DNA of 64,000 nucleotides from Anaeramoeba flamelloides (Eukaryota; Metamonada; Anaeramoebidae), in the NCBI GenBank assembly GCA_027625915.1, contig JANTQA010000060.1, forward strand, positions 1,674,001 through 1,738,000, given 5' to 3'. Both the position numbers and the translations under genes were made by a program. Positions 45,585 through 57,000 of this stretch are shown here, piece by piece. How positions within the stretch are numbered: position 1 is the stretch's first letter; each line of letters starts with the position of its first letter. The notes under the pieces were generated by a model, which was given only the letters and a program-made list of their open reading frames with translations, ran no database searches and was not told the origin of the DNA.

Positions 45585-47217
45585 GATAATCCAAGTGAAG
45601 AAATCATAAATTTTATTAAAGAAAGAAATATTTTATTTATTCACAAAGCTGGAGATGAAGGAATTCCACTAAATTCTAGACCAATCTCAATTAATAATAC
45701 TTTGGCTAGATTTTTTCTAAAACTTATTTATAAAAGTATTGAAGATTCTTGGAGTCTATTTTCAGATTCTCAATTTGGTTTTTAAAAAAAAATTAGATAC
45801 AAGAATAGCAGTTTTAAACTTATTATTTGAACTCGAAAAACTCAAAAAGAAATATAAAAATAAAAATTTCTTTATTGTAACAATTGATATCAAAAAATCT
45901 TTTGATACGATTAGACATATATTGGTTCACTACACACTCAATAAATATATTAAAAATGAAAAAATCAAAATTTGGTTCCAAAAATATTACAAAAAAGAAG
46001 GAATTGGAGACTATCAAGGAGATCCTCTTTCTCCTTTAATGTTTGGGTATATTAACCACTTTTTAATTGAAGAAATCAAATATTTAGTTCAAATGTTTGC
46101 AGATGACTTGATTTTAATAATGGAAGGACCAATTTCGGAAATTGACAAAAAATTAATAATAATCTTTAAAATTATTCAAGAATTTGGAATGAATCCAAAT
46201 ACTAAAAAAACCTTAAAATCAAACCAATTATCCAAAATAAAATATTTAGGTATTTGGCTTGAAAAAACGAAACACTTAAAAAAAAACGTCGAAAAAGTTA
46301 AAAGTAACTTCAAAAAAAAATAAAGATGATTTAAAACCAACAAATTTTTGCAAATGGGGTAAAATTCCAAATGTTTAAATCAATATGTATGAGCCAATTA
46401 TTTTATGGATTAGTTATATTTAATCTAACTCAAATAGATTTCGACTCAATTGATGTTTGGATAAATAAAAAGATAACAAAATTCTTAAAAATTAATCCAC
46501 ATTCCCCAAGGATAATCTATAAAACTGAAGCAAAAATTGATCAAGTCAGAATTTCAATATATAAAAGAAGATATAAACTCAAAAAAAAATTAGAAATTCT
46601 TGGTTTTGGACACATATCCAAAATTTTAAAATTTTCAAAAAAGGATAATGAAAATACAAATTGGGAAATAGATAACTTAAAATTATTAGAATTAAATCTA
46701 AACCAATTTAGAGAAAAATTGATAATAAATTGTTCTGGATGGAAAGGTCAAGAATATTTAAAAATAATTAGATATAACAATAAAATAAATAAACAACAAA
46801 AATATTTAAAATGGAAAGGATCAACTTCAATTTTAAAATTAAGAAACTTCACAAATTATTTAAACAGATATTCTTATATTTATGATAAGAATTAAATAAA
46901 AACAAAATCATGCAACTTGTGTAAAAATACCATAACACAGAAATAGATGAAGATATCGATCATTTTTTATGGAATTGCCCATTCTATGAAAAAAATCGAA
47001 AAATCTGGATTAAAGAATTAATCCAAATAAATAAAAATAATAAGAATAATATCAAATATTTTATTCAAAATAAAGATTCATTATTCATCTTATCATTGGT
47101 TAATGATAAAGAAAATTATGATTCCCTGTTAAAATTACTAAACAAAAATTTAGAAATTAGGGCTGTAAGAGGAAATTAATTTCCTCCCTTCAAAATAAAA
47201 AAAAAAAAAAAAAAAAC
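45585..47217 (+). mobile_element. Best-preserved LINE reverse transcriptase copy
   Basis: Flanked by ATGTATTTTTT at 45574-45584 and 47218-47228 (11 bp). 5'-truncated within RT. It reads NFIKERNILFIHKAGDEGIP, RPISINNTLARF, then FVTIDIKKSFD-like block A, GDYQGDPLSPLMF, and the catalytic MFADDLILIMEG (about 46090-46125) intact, followed by KIKYLGIWLEKTKHL. After SGWKGQEYLKIIRYNN and WKGSTSILKLRNFTNYLNRY come CNLCKN and DEDIDHFLWNCPFYEKNR, a CCHC knuckle, ending LEIRAVRGN-stop within palindrome 47169-47186. Frame changes near 45785, 46325 and 46895 break it into four frames, so it is inactive. It lacks the hairpin insert seen in siblings. Confidence 0.93.
47169..47186. repeat. LINE 3' palindrome containing the ORF stop
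   Basis: GAGGAAATTAATTTCCTC, perfect. The LINE frame ends R-G-N-stop, with TAA at its centre, and an A-tail starts about 20 bases on. Confidence 0.9.
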
Positions 47218-47384
47218 ATGTATTTTTTATCTTTATTCTATTTTTTCATATATTTGAACAAATAACCAAATAACAAATCTACATAAAGTCTTCCGATACC
47301 TTTCAAAGAATCGAGATTTTGAAAAAACTTTCTTTTAAGGGAATAGTAACAATACTTATTTATTTTTTTTTACCAAAGTCAATA

Positions 47385-48075
47385 GAGTAATTATTTACAT
47401 AAGATACAATTAGACCTGATATGCAACTTTATTTGTCAACTTTAGAGAAATGAGTAATCATTTTAAAAAGATTTCATTTTTATCCAATGAAATTTTCTGT
47501 AAAAAGATCTAATACTTTTGTTAGGATGTTTGGATCAAATTCAAAAAAAAAAATTTGATAAAAAATTTAATTTTGAAGAAATCGCACTTTAAGTAATTTC
47601 AGAGAATCTAAATGAACAAGTAACATTTAAACTTTACTCTTATTTTAAAAATAGAATAAAAATCAATTAAATATTGTAACCTTGAAGATCTAAAAAAATT
47701 GTTCATCTATTTTATCCACAAATAATTTATTAAATTTCTTGAAATTTAAAAGACTAGTCAATATCTCTCTTCAAATATCAATGGTATAAACAAGGAACTG
47801 TTTGTATTAAAATCAGTTATTTGATAATATCTATTATTTAATTTTTATTATCTAGAAATATGTATATGAATTTGTTTTATTTGTTTAAAAATCTTTAAAA
47901 AAATTGAGAAATAATTGTAAAGTCTATTTAATCCGTTTAATCTTTGGGTTGCTAATGACTTACTGAAATAATTAAGATTGGATTGTTAATTATTGATCAT
48001 AAATAATCAAATTAAAAAGTATTTTTCGAGATTATAAGTCGAATTTTCCAGTTTTTAAAATAGTATTTCCGAGAA
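47385..48075 (+). repeat. Unclassified dispersed repeat, copy 2
   Basis: Direct-orientation partner of 21778-22470. Shared blocks include ACAAATAATTTATTAAATTT, TTTAATCTTTGGGTTGCTAA and CCAGTTTTTAAAATAGTATT. It lies just beyond the LINE copy. Ends are not defined. Confidence 0.6.
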
Positions 48076-49064
48076 TTTTTAATTTCATATTTGGTTTTTT
48101 TTCTCTGTTTTTTTTTGTTAAAAATATTTAAATAATAAAAAAAAAAAAAAGTGATTTATATCTGCCCAAAATGTAAAAATTATATTTTTTTCAAGTTTAT
48201 AATAATTATTGTATTTTTTTTGAAATTTAGTAGATTTTTTAAACTGAGCTATTACATAAATTATTGGTCTTTTTTTTATAGTTTATTTTTGTAGACTTCT
48301 TTTACAGGTTATAATATTTCAATCTTCTTTCAAAGAAAATTTTTTTTTTTGAAATAATTCAGAAATATGTTGGATTTTTGAACTTTTTAAAAATGAGAAA
48401 AATGGATCAGAGTATTGAAAACAATAATTCTTTTCTGAAAATAGTATTAAAAGTAAGTTTTGGATTGTAGTCAGATTTTTACTTTATCATTCAATTTCAA
48501 GATGCGGAAAAATTTTTTTTGAATTTGTTATTGGATTTACTTGAAGATTTTTTTTAGTCTACTATTCCCTTAAGAAAATTAAACACATAAATTACGGTTT
48601 GTTCACCTTACAGTAGTTGGAATAAAAGCTACTGATAAATTGTAATTTATATTTGGTAAATTTTTTACTTGATTTTCCGTTTTGAAATTATTATGTTCAA
48701 CCTTTGAATAAAGCATCTTCTGAAGTCAAGTGATAAGAAACTCTGTAAAATTAATTATTTTTCAAAATATTCTTTGTCCTCGACCGTTTTATAAGTAACA
48801 GTTGAAAGATTTATAAAAATGGAAATTGAACAAAAAATTTTTTGAAATTTATGAGAATCTATCAGTATTTAGCAGGTTGTTTTGTCTAATTCAAAACAAC
48901 CATAAAATATATACTGGCAACCAAAAAGGCAACTTAGAATTATTTGGTAAGAAATCAAAAGCTCATTTGTTCAAAAAACTAACTTAAAAAATGATAATTT
49001 CCAAAACTTTCATTTTTCTGTTTTTACTTTTTGAACTTTATTTCTCAGGTCACCCTTCCAACAA
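48076..49064. other. Upstream region of the LC8 gene
   Basis: AT-rich. A TTTCTCAG acceptor-like site lies shortly before the LC8 start codon, so a 5' UTR intron is possible. Confidence 0.35.
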
Positions 49065-49334
49065 ATGACAGATCAAAGAAAAGTTGTTATCAAAGCAGCT
49101 GACATGCCTGAAATCCAAAAGGAAGTAATCGATCTTACACTCCAAGCATTTAACAAATTTACAGTTGAAAAAGATATTGCATCCCACATTAAACGCACTC
49201 TTGACACAAGGCACGGGCCAACCTTCCATGTAATAGTTGGGCGTAGCTTTGGTTCGTATGTCACACATGAGTCCAAATTTTTTATTTACTTTTATGTTGA
49301 CCAATTCGCTGTTCTAATTTTTAAATCAGGTTAA
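49065..49334 (+). CDS. Dynein light chain LC8 (DYNLL family)
   Basis: Single exon of 89 residues, the canonical LC8 length. Sequence follows the family throughout: VVIKAADMPEIQKEVIDLTL, EKDIASHIKRTLDTRHGPTF, VIVGRSFGSYVTHESKFFIY, then FYVDQFAVLIFKSG. LC8 is a homodimeric hub that binds short linear TQT-type motifs and is a light chain of cytoplasmic and axonemal dynein. The GRSFGSYVTHE strand that forms the peptide groove is intact. It is strongly conserved and clearly functional. Its coding composition is far richer in GC than the flanks. Confidence 0.97.
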   Translation: MTDQRKVVIKAADMPEIQKEVIDLTLQAFNKFTVEKDIASHIKRTLDTRHGPTFHVIVGRSFGSYVTHESKFFIYFYVDQFAVLIFKSG

Positions 49335-50702
49335 AATACAAGCCGTTATTGAATACTCCTTCAGTTTTCTCTTTTTTTGATATTTTTCTTTTAAAAAAAA
49401 TTTTCAACAAAAAAATCCTAATTCAAAATGATCGATTGGCTTTAAACTAAAACCTTTCAAGAATTAACGATTAATAACAAAAACAAAAAGTAAAACTAAC
49501 AAAAATGATTTTTTTTACCCTTTTCTTTTTTTCATTTTATTTTTTTAAAATTCTTTTTTTCTTTTTTTTTTCTTTTTTTTTCTTTTTCTTTTTCTTTTTC
49601 TTTTTTTGAAAACACCCAACCCTTTCAATTTTCAAGGCAACGAAAAAAACAATTTTTAACTTCTTTGTCGGATTCAAAACAACAAATTTTGTTTTTTCAT
49701 CCTTTGTTTCTTTGTTTTACTTAGAAATTCAAAAAGTCCTCCTAAATTTTTGACTTCAATTCCCATTTTGGGAATTTTTGTAGCTTGCTTTGGATAAAGA
49801 ACAAGAAACAATTTTATTCTTTTAAATTCAAAGAATCAATAAAAAATAAGTTGGTTTTGGATCCCTTCTTTGAAAGAAAATGTAACAAAAGGTGAGTTAA
49901 CAGAATTCAAAATAAAGGAAAATGAAGCAAAAAATATTTGAAGATTTTTTGAATTGAGAATTTATTTTGGTTTAATATACAGTTTTAGAATCTTTGATAT
50001 CTTTTTTGCTTAATTGCCTTTATTAAAATAAGTTTTAAAGAAAAAGATCCATTTTAAAAAAGTGATGGTGAAAAGTTCGATAAAAAATTAATACTCACAC
50101 TATTTAGTTCATTCTTTTAATCACTTTGATTAGAAATACTTTTTAAACGCTTTACGTACTTTTTTTTTAAAAAAACCCATACACAACAAACCAAAAGTCC
50201 TATTTGTTAAAATTCAATTTGTTGAACATTTAAAAATTGATGAAAGGTAAATCCGTTTCTAAACAAGCAATTTCATGTTATCAAAGAAATTAGGGATTTC
50301 CAGTAATTTCTTTGAAGAAATAAAGTAAAATAATTTACAATAAAGAACATTATTTTTATTTAATAATCAAGTAAAAATTGAAAATGCTATTAAACAAACA
50401 AAAAAAATTCGCCAATATTATGGGATCTATTTATTTTTTTTTGAAATTGTTTTGTGGAATATTTATTCTTGAATTTATTTTCTGGCTTATATTTTTCAGA
50501 ATTTATTTTATGTAAAAGAAATTTATTAATTTCTATTACGAAATACTATTTATTGATTTTTTTTTTTTTTTTATTAAACAGGCCAAAAAATGACAAAAGA
50601 TCTAAATATTATCGATGGAAAAATCAATATCCAATAATTTTGATTGATTTTTTACCCCTTTTTAATAAAATATTGTTTTTCTTTCTGACACATGGCGATT
50701 TT

Positions 50703-50748
<46 letters not shown>
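49335..50748. other. 3' flank of LC8, with microsatellites
   Basis: CT-rich runs at about 49560-49610 (TTTTTC repeats) and a (TA)n tract at about 50706-50750 that abuts the next element. Nothing coding was accepted. Confidence 0.4.
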
Positions 50749-50756
<8 letters not shown>

Positions 50757-51701
50757 ATTCCAAAAATTTGGACACAGTTTAAACAGTGGAAAGAACAGCA
50801 GTATTGAACTTTAAATTCAATTTGGAAATCATTTTGATTTTACAAACTATTTCATTTTTTGTCTTTTTTGTTTTGTTTTCATTTTCTTTTTTGTAGTTAC
50901 CTAATCTATTTTTTTAGATCTGGATTTTTTTCGATGGTTTGATAGAAGGTTAGTGTTGAGTTTGTTAAATTGAAAAATAACATAAAATTAGTAGACAGTA
51001 TCTTAATATTTGATCGATCAATAATTGTTGGTGAAATTTAAAAAAATTTACCAAGATATTTTTTGTTCTGCTCGTTTCATTATTTTGAACACACATGTTT
51101 TTATTTTTGAGTTTTAATTTTTTTTTTTTTTATTTGGATGAAAATGATTACTTATTAAAACATTAATATTGGGTAACTTAAATGTTGTTTTATAGTATGT
51201 TTGGAAAAAAACAATAAATTGGGTTTTATTTAAACTGGAAAGCTTCAAAAACAATTCTAAAATTTCGAAATTTTACTAATTTTTTAAATAGGAACTCTTC
51301 TGTAACAAGTAAAAATAAAAATAAAAATTGTGATTTATGTAAAGAAAAGTTAAATATTGATATCATTGAAGATTTCAATCATTTTTTATAGGACTGTCTC
51401 AGCCTAAAAAATAAATCGAAAAATCTGGATATCTGAATTTTTTGTAAAAAATAAAAAAATTAATAATATCAGAGATATTATTAATAAAAAGAATTCATCA
51501 TGTATATTATTGTTGGTAAGTGATAATAAAATTTGTGATTCTTTAACAAAATTTCTAAAAAAAAGTTTAGAAATTAGGGCACACAGGAGAAAAGAATTTT
51601 TTCTCTCTTCAAAAATAAAAAAAAAAAAAAAAAAAATAAATTGGGTTTTTTTTTTCCTATTTTTGATTTTGGGTGTGTCCAAAATTTTGGAATGGGGTTT
51701 A
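50749..51701 (+). mobile_element. Mariner-like short TIR element (GGACACA tip), copy 2, interrupted by a LINE
   Basis: Terminal inverted repeats TAAACTATATTCCAAAAATT and, from the right, TAAACCCCATTCCAAAATTT, both continuing to TGGACACA. Removing the LINE insert (407 bp plus one 15 bp duplication) leaves 531 bp, agreeing with the 536 bp copy at 33.8 kb. It is set into a (TA)n tract, fitting a TA target. No transposase. Confidence 0.82.
51228..51634 (+). mobile_element. LINE 3' fragment nested in the mariner-like element, 15 bp target duplication
   Basis: AATAAATTGGGTTTT is duplicated at 51213-51227 and 51635-51649. The 407 bp insert reads LNWKASKTILKFRNFTNFLN, then CDLCKE and NHFL-stop-DC of the knuckle, later SLEIRAHRRKEFF, and a near-palindrome GAGAAAAGAATTTTTTCTC at 51587-51605. 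The stop codon of the palindrome is lost here. It ends in an A-tail. Confidence 0.93.
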
Positions 51702-51820
51702 TTTAGATAAAAAAAGATTTGAAAAACATTTTTTCACGAATTATGAAGTTGATAATCAATTTTTTATTAATAAAATAAATAAAAAAAGAAAAAGTATCAA
51801 AGAAAATAAAATAAAAATAA

Positions 51821-52331
51821 TATATAAATGTGAAAAAAATACCCTACATGAAAATAATCCCAGATAAGATTTTTAATTGTGAATATTAGGAAAATTGTTG
51901 TGTAATTTCTTTTATTTTCAATCAAATCTTTTTTTATAAATTATCAGATTTCCTATAATATTTATAATAAACTTACCCAACGTTCATCAAAGTAGGGTTT
52001 CCATAGAATACTCAATTAATTGTGTGATAACCTAAGTGGATCTACTTATTTTGATAAACAAGAGCTTTTTATCTAGGTTTGCTTGGGTTTTGAAAATTAT
52101 AATTTTTTATTCTTGTTTTTTTATTAACTGAATGGTGTTTTGAATGAGTGTAATTTCATTAATCATCATTTTAATAAGTGGGCGAGTTATAATTTTAATA
52201 GTTTAATTCTTAAAAAAAGGAATTGATTGTTAAATAAAAGAAATTACGCAGTAATTTTCCTAATATTCACAATTCATGAACTTAACAGTATTTTTTTCAT
52301 GTGCTGTATTTTTTACACTACTTTATATATA
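51821..52331 (-). mobile_element. Short TIR element (family near 515 bp), inverted copy
   Basis: 511 bp. Ends TATATAAATGTGAAAAAAAT and, from the right, TATATAAAGTAGTGTAAAAA, both followed by an ATGAAAA block and AATTGTGAATATTAGGAAAA-type sequence 100 bp deep. The interior is inverse to 62105-62620. It is only 120 bp from the preceding element. Confidence 0.75.
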
Positions 52332-52724
52332 TACTTTTCCAAAATACTAATTCTATCTATTAAAAAAATTTTCATTCATGGAACTTTTAAAATAATTAAT
52401 TGACCCAATTACCATTCCAAAGGAGAAAATTTATTATTTTTTATTTCAATATCCAACAATAAAATCATTTACTTGGAATTTAAACAACACTTCTTATCAA
52501 ATAAATCAAAAATATAAAGATTTTGTTTTTAATTTTTAGCCGTAATTGAAAATTTTCAACATAACTGAATTATTTTGTATTTTAAATATCATAATGTTGT
52601 TGCTATAATAAAACAGATATAAGTTAATTGAGTAACTATTCATAAAATTCTTCATTATTTTTCATTTTCTGAGGAATTAAACCAAAAAATTAAAACGAAA
52701 AAAAATAAATTTATTATTATTAAT
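52332..52724. other. Intergenic, nothing recognised
   Basis: AT-rich, no feature seen. Confidence 0.4.
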
Positions 52725-52860
52725 AGTTAAGAAGTGTAAATTACACTCTATATATCCTTTAATTTTAATTTCTTTCCAAAAATACAAGTTTGAAATCATT
52801 TATTTCACTATTAGTATTTCACAATAATAATTTCCAACTATCTTAAAAAAATTTAACAGT
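52725..52860 (-). mobile_element. LINE 3' terminal fragment
   Basis: Retains a perfect GTGTAAATTACAC (52734-52746) followed on the reverse strand by the C-terminal codons, then fades after about 130 bases. It is the smallest recognisable copy. The palindrome is better preserved than the coding part around it. Confidence 0.65.
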
Positions 52861-54458
52861 GAAAAGTATTTTTTAAAACTAAAATAAAATAAAATAAAAA
52901 ATCATAAAGATCTAGAAAAATTTTTGTGTTTTGTTTTGAATTATTAAATGGATGAGTCCACCTCAGCTAAACAATTGATTAATAAGATACTATTTTTGGA
53001 AATCCAAAATTATAATTTTTCCAATATAAAACGAAAAAAAGTAGCCTATTATTTTTATTAACAATGAAGTTGATTCTTCAAAATGGTAAACTTCATATTT
53101 TGGGGTTTTAGGTTGGAAATACTTGATTTAGACTAAAAGTTTTTTACTTTTTATAATTTAGAAATTTTAATATTTCAATTCAAAGTTTAGCTAATAAATC
53201 TATAATTGAGTTAAAGATGATTACATAAATCAACATTTTAGTATATTTGTTAAAAAAAATATCAATCAAAATTTATATCTATTAAGGAAAAATTTTATTT
53301 ATTCTTTAAAGTTTAAAAATAATTTGTTTTCTGGTTTTCAAAAACTCAAAAAAAAATGTAAAAAAATTGAGAAATTTGGAATTTTGTAAAAAAATCGTTT
53401 CACCTATTTCACAAGTAAGGTTATAACAATTCAAATCATTTTTGTCAAATAAAAAATTGATTTTGAATTTTGAGGATTAAATCACCAAAATTCTAAAAGA
53501 TCTTCTAGATAATTTTATTTTCAACAATTAAATTTTTAATTAAAATCAAAACAAATATTTCCAAGTATAATTTCTAAATTAAGTTGAAAATTAAATAGCT
53601 AGAACCACCCAGTTAACAATAATACATATATATTTCAATGTATAAAAATAAATCATTTTTTGGTAAGCTAAAAGAATTATCTCGAAAAAGAAAATAAAAA
53701 TCTTAGATAAATATTCCTGATAACAAAAGTTTGGTTGTTGTATAATAATGATCAAAAATCGGAATAAACGGGGTTAACATTTTTTTATGTTGTTTGAAAT
53801 AAAATAAATTTAATAATAATATTTTTCAGAAAAAATGTAAAAAAAAAATTGATCTTACTAAAAAAGAAAATTTTCTTTTTGGATCGATTAATCGATCAGA
53901 ATGTTTTGACACTTGGCATATAAAAAATCTATAGTTCAGAAAATTATCACTAATCATAAATATTAATCATATGTTGCATATTCTTCTAAGAATGATTCCT
54001 TAATTCACAAAAGGATCATTATTAACTCATTTTTTCCTAAAATACTATGTCTGTTTTGTCATTTCTAATTGGGATCTGAAAAAAAGAATTTGTTGTGGAA
54101 ACAGATACATTGGAAGACAAAATTTGTTCCGCTACATAACATAAGAACAAACAACAAAAAATAAGGAAATAAACATTTAAAATAAATCAAAAAAGTATTA
54201 ATGTGTTGTCTAATTGCCAAGATTTAAACATAAATAATAAATTCTTTTTGGAATATAAGAGAACAAATAAAAAGAGTGTGTTGGAATTTTATAGGTTTAT
54301 ACAAAAGGAAAAGCTTTCAAATTGATAATAGATTGAAAAAGAAAAGTTAAAAAGTTAGTCATTTTTTTAATTTCATTCAATAGAAAATCTTTTCCATTCG
54401 TCACATTTTTTGCTTATTCCAAACTCTCTGCCTGTTTATTTGATCACGGTTTCTAAAT
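52861..54458. other. Intergenic, nothing recognised
   Basis: AT-rich. Upstream of the RING gene, a T-rich stretch at about 54360-54440 may be its promoter or 5' UTR, but no motif is identified. Confidence 0.4.
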
Positions 54459-55096
54459 ATGAACTCACAAGGTTCTATTGAGTCGTGTTGTATTTGCCAA
54501 GAACCTATCATAACGCGTGGGGAAATTGAGGGTTGCAAGCACATGTTTTGTTATAATTGTATTCTCAAATGGTCCACACACGAGAACAGTTGTCCGATCT
54601 GTAGGCAACGCTTCCCATCCATTACAAAAATTGTTCACCCTTTTTCACAAACACCACAAATACAAAACAAACTTCAAGTAGAAACAAAAGATCAGTCTAA
54701 CCACCAAGAAGAGCAAAATGCTATCAATATATTTTTGAGAAACCAAAATGAAATTATGCAGAATGTGTTGGGTATGTGTTCAAAATTATTTGTTTTTTTT
54801 TTTTTTAAATTTTTTTGTTGAGTTTTGGTAACACTTCCAAAGAAAACATCAAGCTTGTTTTTTTTCTTCTAAAAGCCTTCTCAAAATATTCAACAAACAA
54901 GCTTTTCGCCTATTTCAAAAACTATTGAATTCAGTTTTCAAAACCGAAAAACAGACAATTTTTTTGAAAGAAATTATAAAATTTTACAAAAGAAAGAAAC
55001 GTGAATTTATTTTTTGTCCTTCCGAAAAATTAATTAACCGTTTTTTACTAAATTCAATAGACCAAATAAAAGGATTGTTTTTTCAAAAAACCAATA
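54459..55096 (+). CDS. RING-finger protein, probable E3 ubiquitin ligase
   Basis: Exon 1 (54459-54771) starts at ATG and holds a C3HC4 RING within the first 50 residues: CCICQEPI, EGCKHMFCYNCILKWS, SCPICRQRF. The cysteine/histidine set is complete, and the spacing resembles RINGs of the PHRF1/SCAF11 type. A GTATGT donor follows NEIMQNVL. Two later stretches look coding: about 54876-55001 (SQNIQQTSFSPISKTIEFSF, FFERNYKILQKKE) and 55061-55096 (PNKRIVFSKNQ-stop), joined by a plausible 59 bp GTGAAT...AATAG intron. The first junction does not keep phase with the obvious acceptor, so the middle exon boundary is unresolved. RINGs of this kind bind E2 enzymes; the substrate is unknown. Confidence 0.75.
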
Positions 55097-55407
55097 AATT
55101 CTAAATAATTTTGTACTTGTTTTCTGCTCCATTAATGAAACCAATTTGTCTAAAATACGAGGAGATAATGATACCAAAGATGACGACGATTACCATCATT
55201 TCTTAATCATCAAAGAAAATTTTTTTTATTTCGAGGCTACAAAATTATGTTTAATCAATTATTTGATAAAATAAAAAGATCACACAAAATCAATTAAAAA
55301 TGAAAAGTTTGGAGATTTAATTTAGTTCTTCCTTCTTGAACCTTGTACTAAAATTTAATATTTTTTAATTTGAAAAAAGAGGGATCTTTATCAAAAGTGT
55401 AAAAATT
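55097..55407. other. 3' flank of RING gene
   Basis: A further open stretch at about 55137-55260 (RGDNDTKDDDDYHHFLIIKE) reads acidic and coding-like but is not linked to the gene by a clear splice. Confidence 0.25.
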
Positions 55408-55758
55408 ATTTCATGTTTTTTTGTTAAAATTGTGATTTTTTCATTAACTACTTTACTTTTTTCTTGCATGTGCCCTCAAGGATCAGGAAACTTGACCAAA
55501 TTTTTGATGTTTTAAATGGCAACAAATTCCATTTAAAAAACTATTGGAGATGTTTGGGTTTGTTTGAATTTGAAAAACGTATTTCCAATTTTCTCTTGGC
55601 ATTTCTACACCAAATCACTTCCTTTCTTTTTAAACACAATAGAATGTTACTAAATACATCGAAAATATGGTCAAGTTTCCTGATCCTTGAGGGCACATGC
55701 AAGAAAAAAGTAAAGTAGTTAATGAAAAAATCACAATTTTAACAAAAAAACATGAAAT
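55408..55758. mobile_element. Foldback element with 91 bp identical arms
   Basis: 351 bp. Positions 55408-55498 are exactly the reverse complement of 55668-55758. Similarity continues imperfectly inward. The tip is ATTTCATGTTTTTTTG, and a GCATGTGCCCTCAAGGATCA block lies within the arms. The flanks show ATT on both sides, a possible 3 bp duplication. The 169 bp centre is unique in the window. No ORF of credible quality. Identical arms imply a young insertion or recent arm homogenisation. Confidence 0.85.
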
Positions 55759-56119
55759 ATTCTGATATCATTTTTGCACATTTGATATAGTTGAAATAAA
55801 AAATTCAAAAATTACAATCATACAAGTAGATTATCTTGATTTGATTTTTTAAGTTTTTATTGTAAACATTCAGAGAACCTCAAAAACCTTAAGAGAGATC
55901 TAACAATAGGAAAAGAAGAAACACTTTTAAGGGAATAATACCCTGTAAAAAACAGAAAAAAAAAATCACAATACTATGGATAATCACCAATACAGGAATT
56001 TTAATAACAAATTGAAAAATTGATGAATAAATTTTCTTTTCATTAAATGTTGTAGATTATCACAAATTTTTTGTTTTTTTATTAAATATTTCTGAAAATA
56101 ATCAAAAACCGAGTTCGCT
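55759..56119. other. Spacer between two foldback elements
   Basis: AT-rich, nothing recognised. Confidence 0.4.
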
Positions 56120-57000
56120 GTTGTGAAAAAAAATTGAAATAGATGTCAAAAAAGATTTAAATTTTTTTTTTTCAGATCAATTCAAAATTTAAATGTTCAA
56201 ATTAGCAAAATTGATCGTAATCACCAGAATTTTTTGAAGATAATAAGAAATCAAATGGGAATTAAAAATTTTTAAGAAGCGTAGTGTCTAACTTAGATTT
56301 TCGTGTGATCTCAATTTCATCATGATAATTCAAGTAGATTGCTGTAAAAACACAAATACTTTATTTTAAAAGTAAATCTTAATGAAAATGAAGAATTATC
56401 ACTATTTTTTTATCTTTTGTCATTTTAAATGTTATTTTTAAAATAGGGATTTCTTGGTTTGGCTCTTTGAATTATATATCAATTCCTTTGGAGTCTTTGA
56501 TTTGTAATCTTGATATTAAATACTATTTTTAAAAAAATCAAGTTTTTAATAAGATTTACAATGAAAAATCAAAAAATCAGAAATTGTTCATTTTCACAAT
56601 TACTTTAACTTAATAAATCGAGTTTTTCCCAAGTATTCACAAAAGAATTAAGATTAAAGATTCAGGGTTATCTCTGAAAGTCGATAATTTAACAGATATT
56701 AATTGCCCTAAAAATGTACTTTTTACTCATTTTTGCCACTCTTTACTCTCAAAAATATAGACTTTGATTTTTAAGGCAATCTACTTGAGGGATATTGATA
56801 AAATTGAAATGAAGAAAATCTAAATTAGGCAATGCGCTTCTTAAAAGGTTTTAATTCCCATTTGATTTCTTATTATCTTCAAAAAATTCTGGTGATTACG
56901 ATCAGTTTTACTAATGTGAACAATTAAATTTTGAATTTTTTTCAAAAAAAAAAATTAAAATCTTTTTTTTTTGGCATCTATTTCAATTTTTTTTCACAAC
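56120..57000. mobile_element. Long-TIR element, Mutator-like or foldback
   Basis: 881 bp with inverted repeats of about 220 bp. Tips read GTTGTGAAAAAAAATTGAAA at both ends. The best-matched part is GATCGTAATCACCAGAATTT, then GAAATCAAATGGGAATTAAA. Arms end at AAGTAGATTGC. The interior contains no ORF. Long TIRs suggest a Mutator-like MITE, but no 9-11 bp duplication could be recognised, so the class is tentative. Confidence 0.78.

Noticed and set aside
45585-47217. LTR-type retroelement for the reverse transcriptase pieces
   Set aside because: QGDPLSPLMF with FADD, an APE-type endonuclease in a sibling copy, a C-terminal CCHC knuckle, A-rich tails and variable 5' truncation with target duplications are all LINE traits. 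No LTR, protease, integrase or capsid sign was seen.
50454-50705. 83-codon open frame before the (TA)n tract
   Set aside because: Hydrophobic low-complexity residues typical of T-rich DNA, with no start context or homology.
55464-55718. 84-codon frame inside the foldback element
   Set aside because: Spans both identical arms, so it is a by-product of the inverted repeat and shows no domain.
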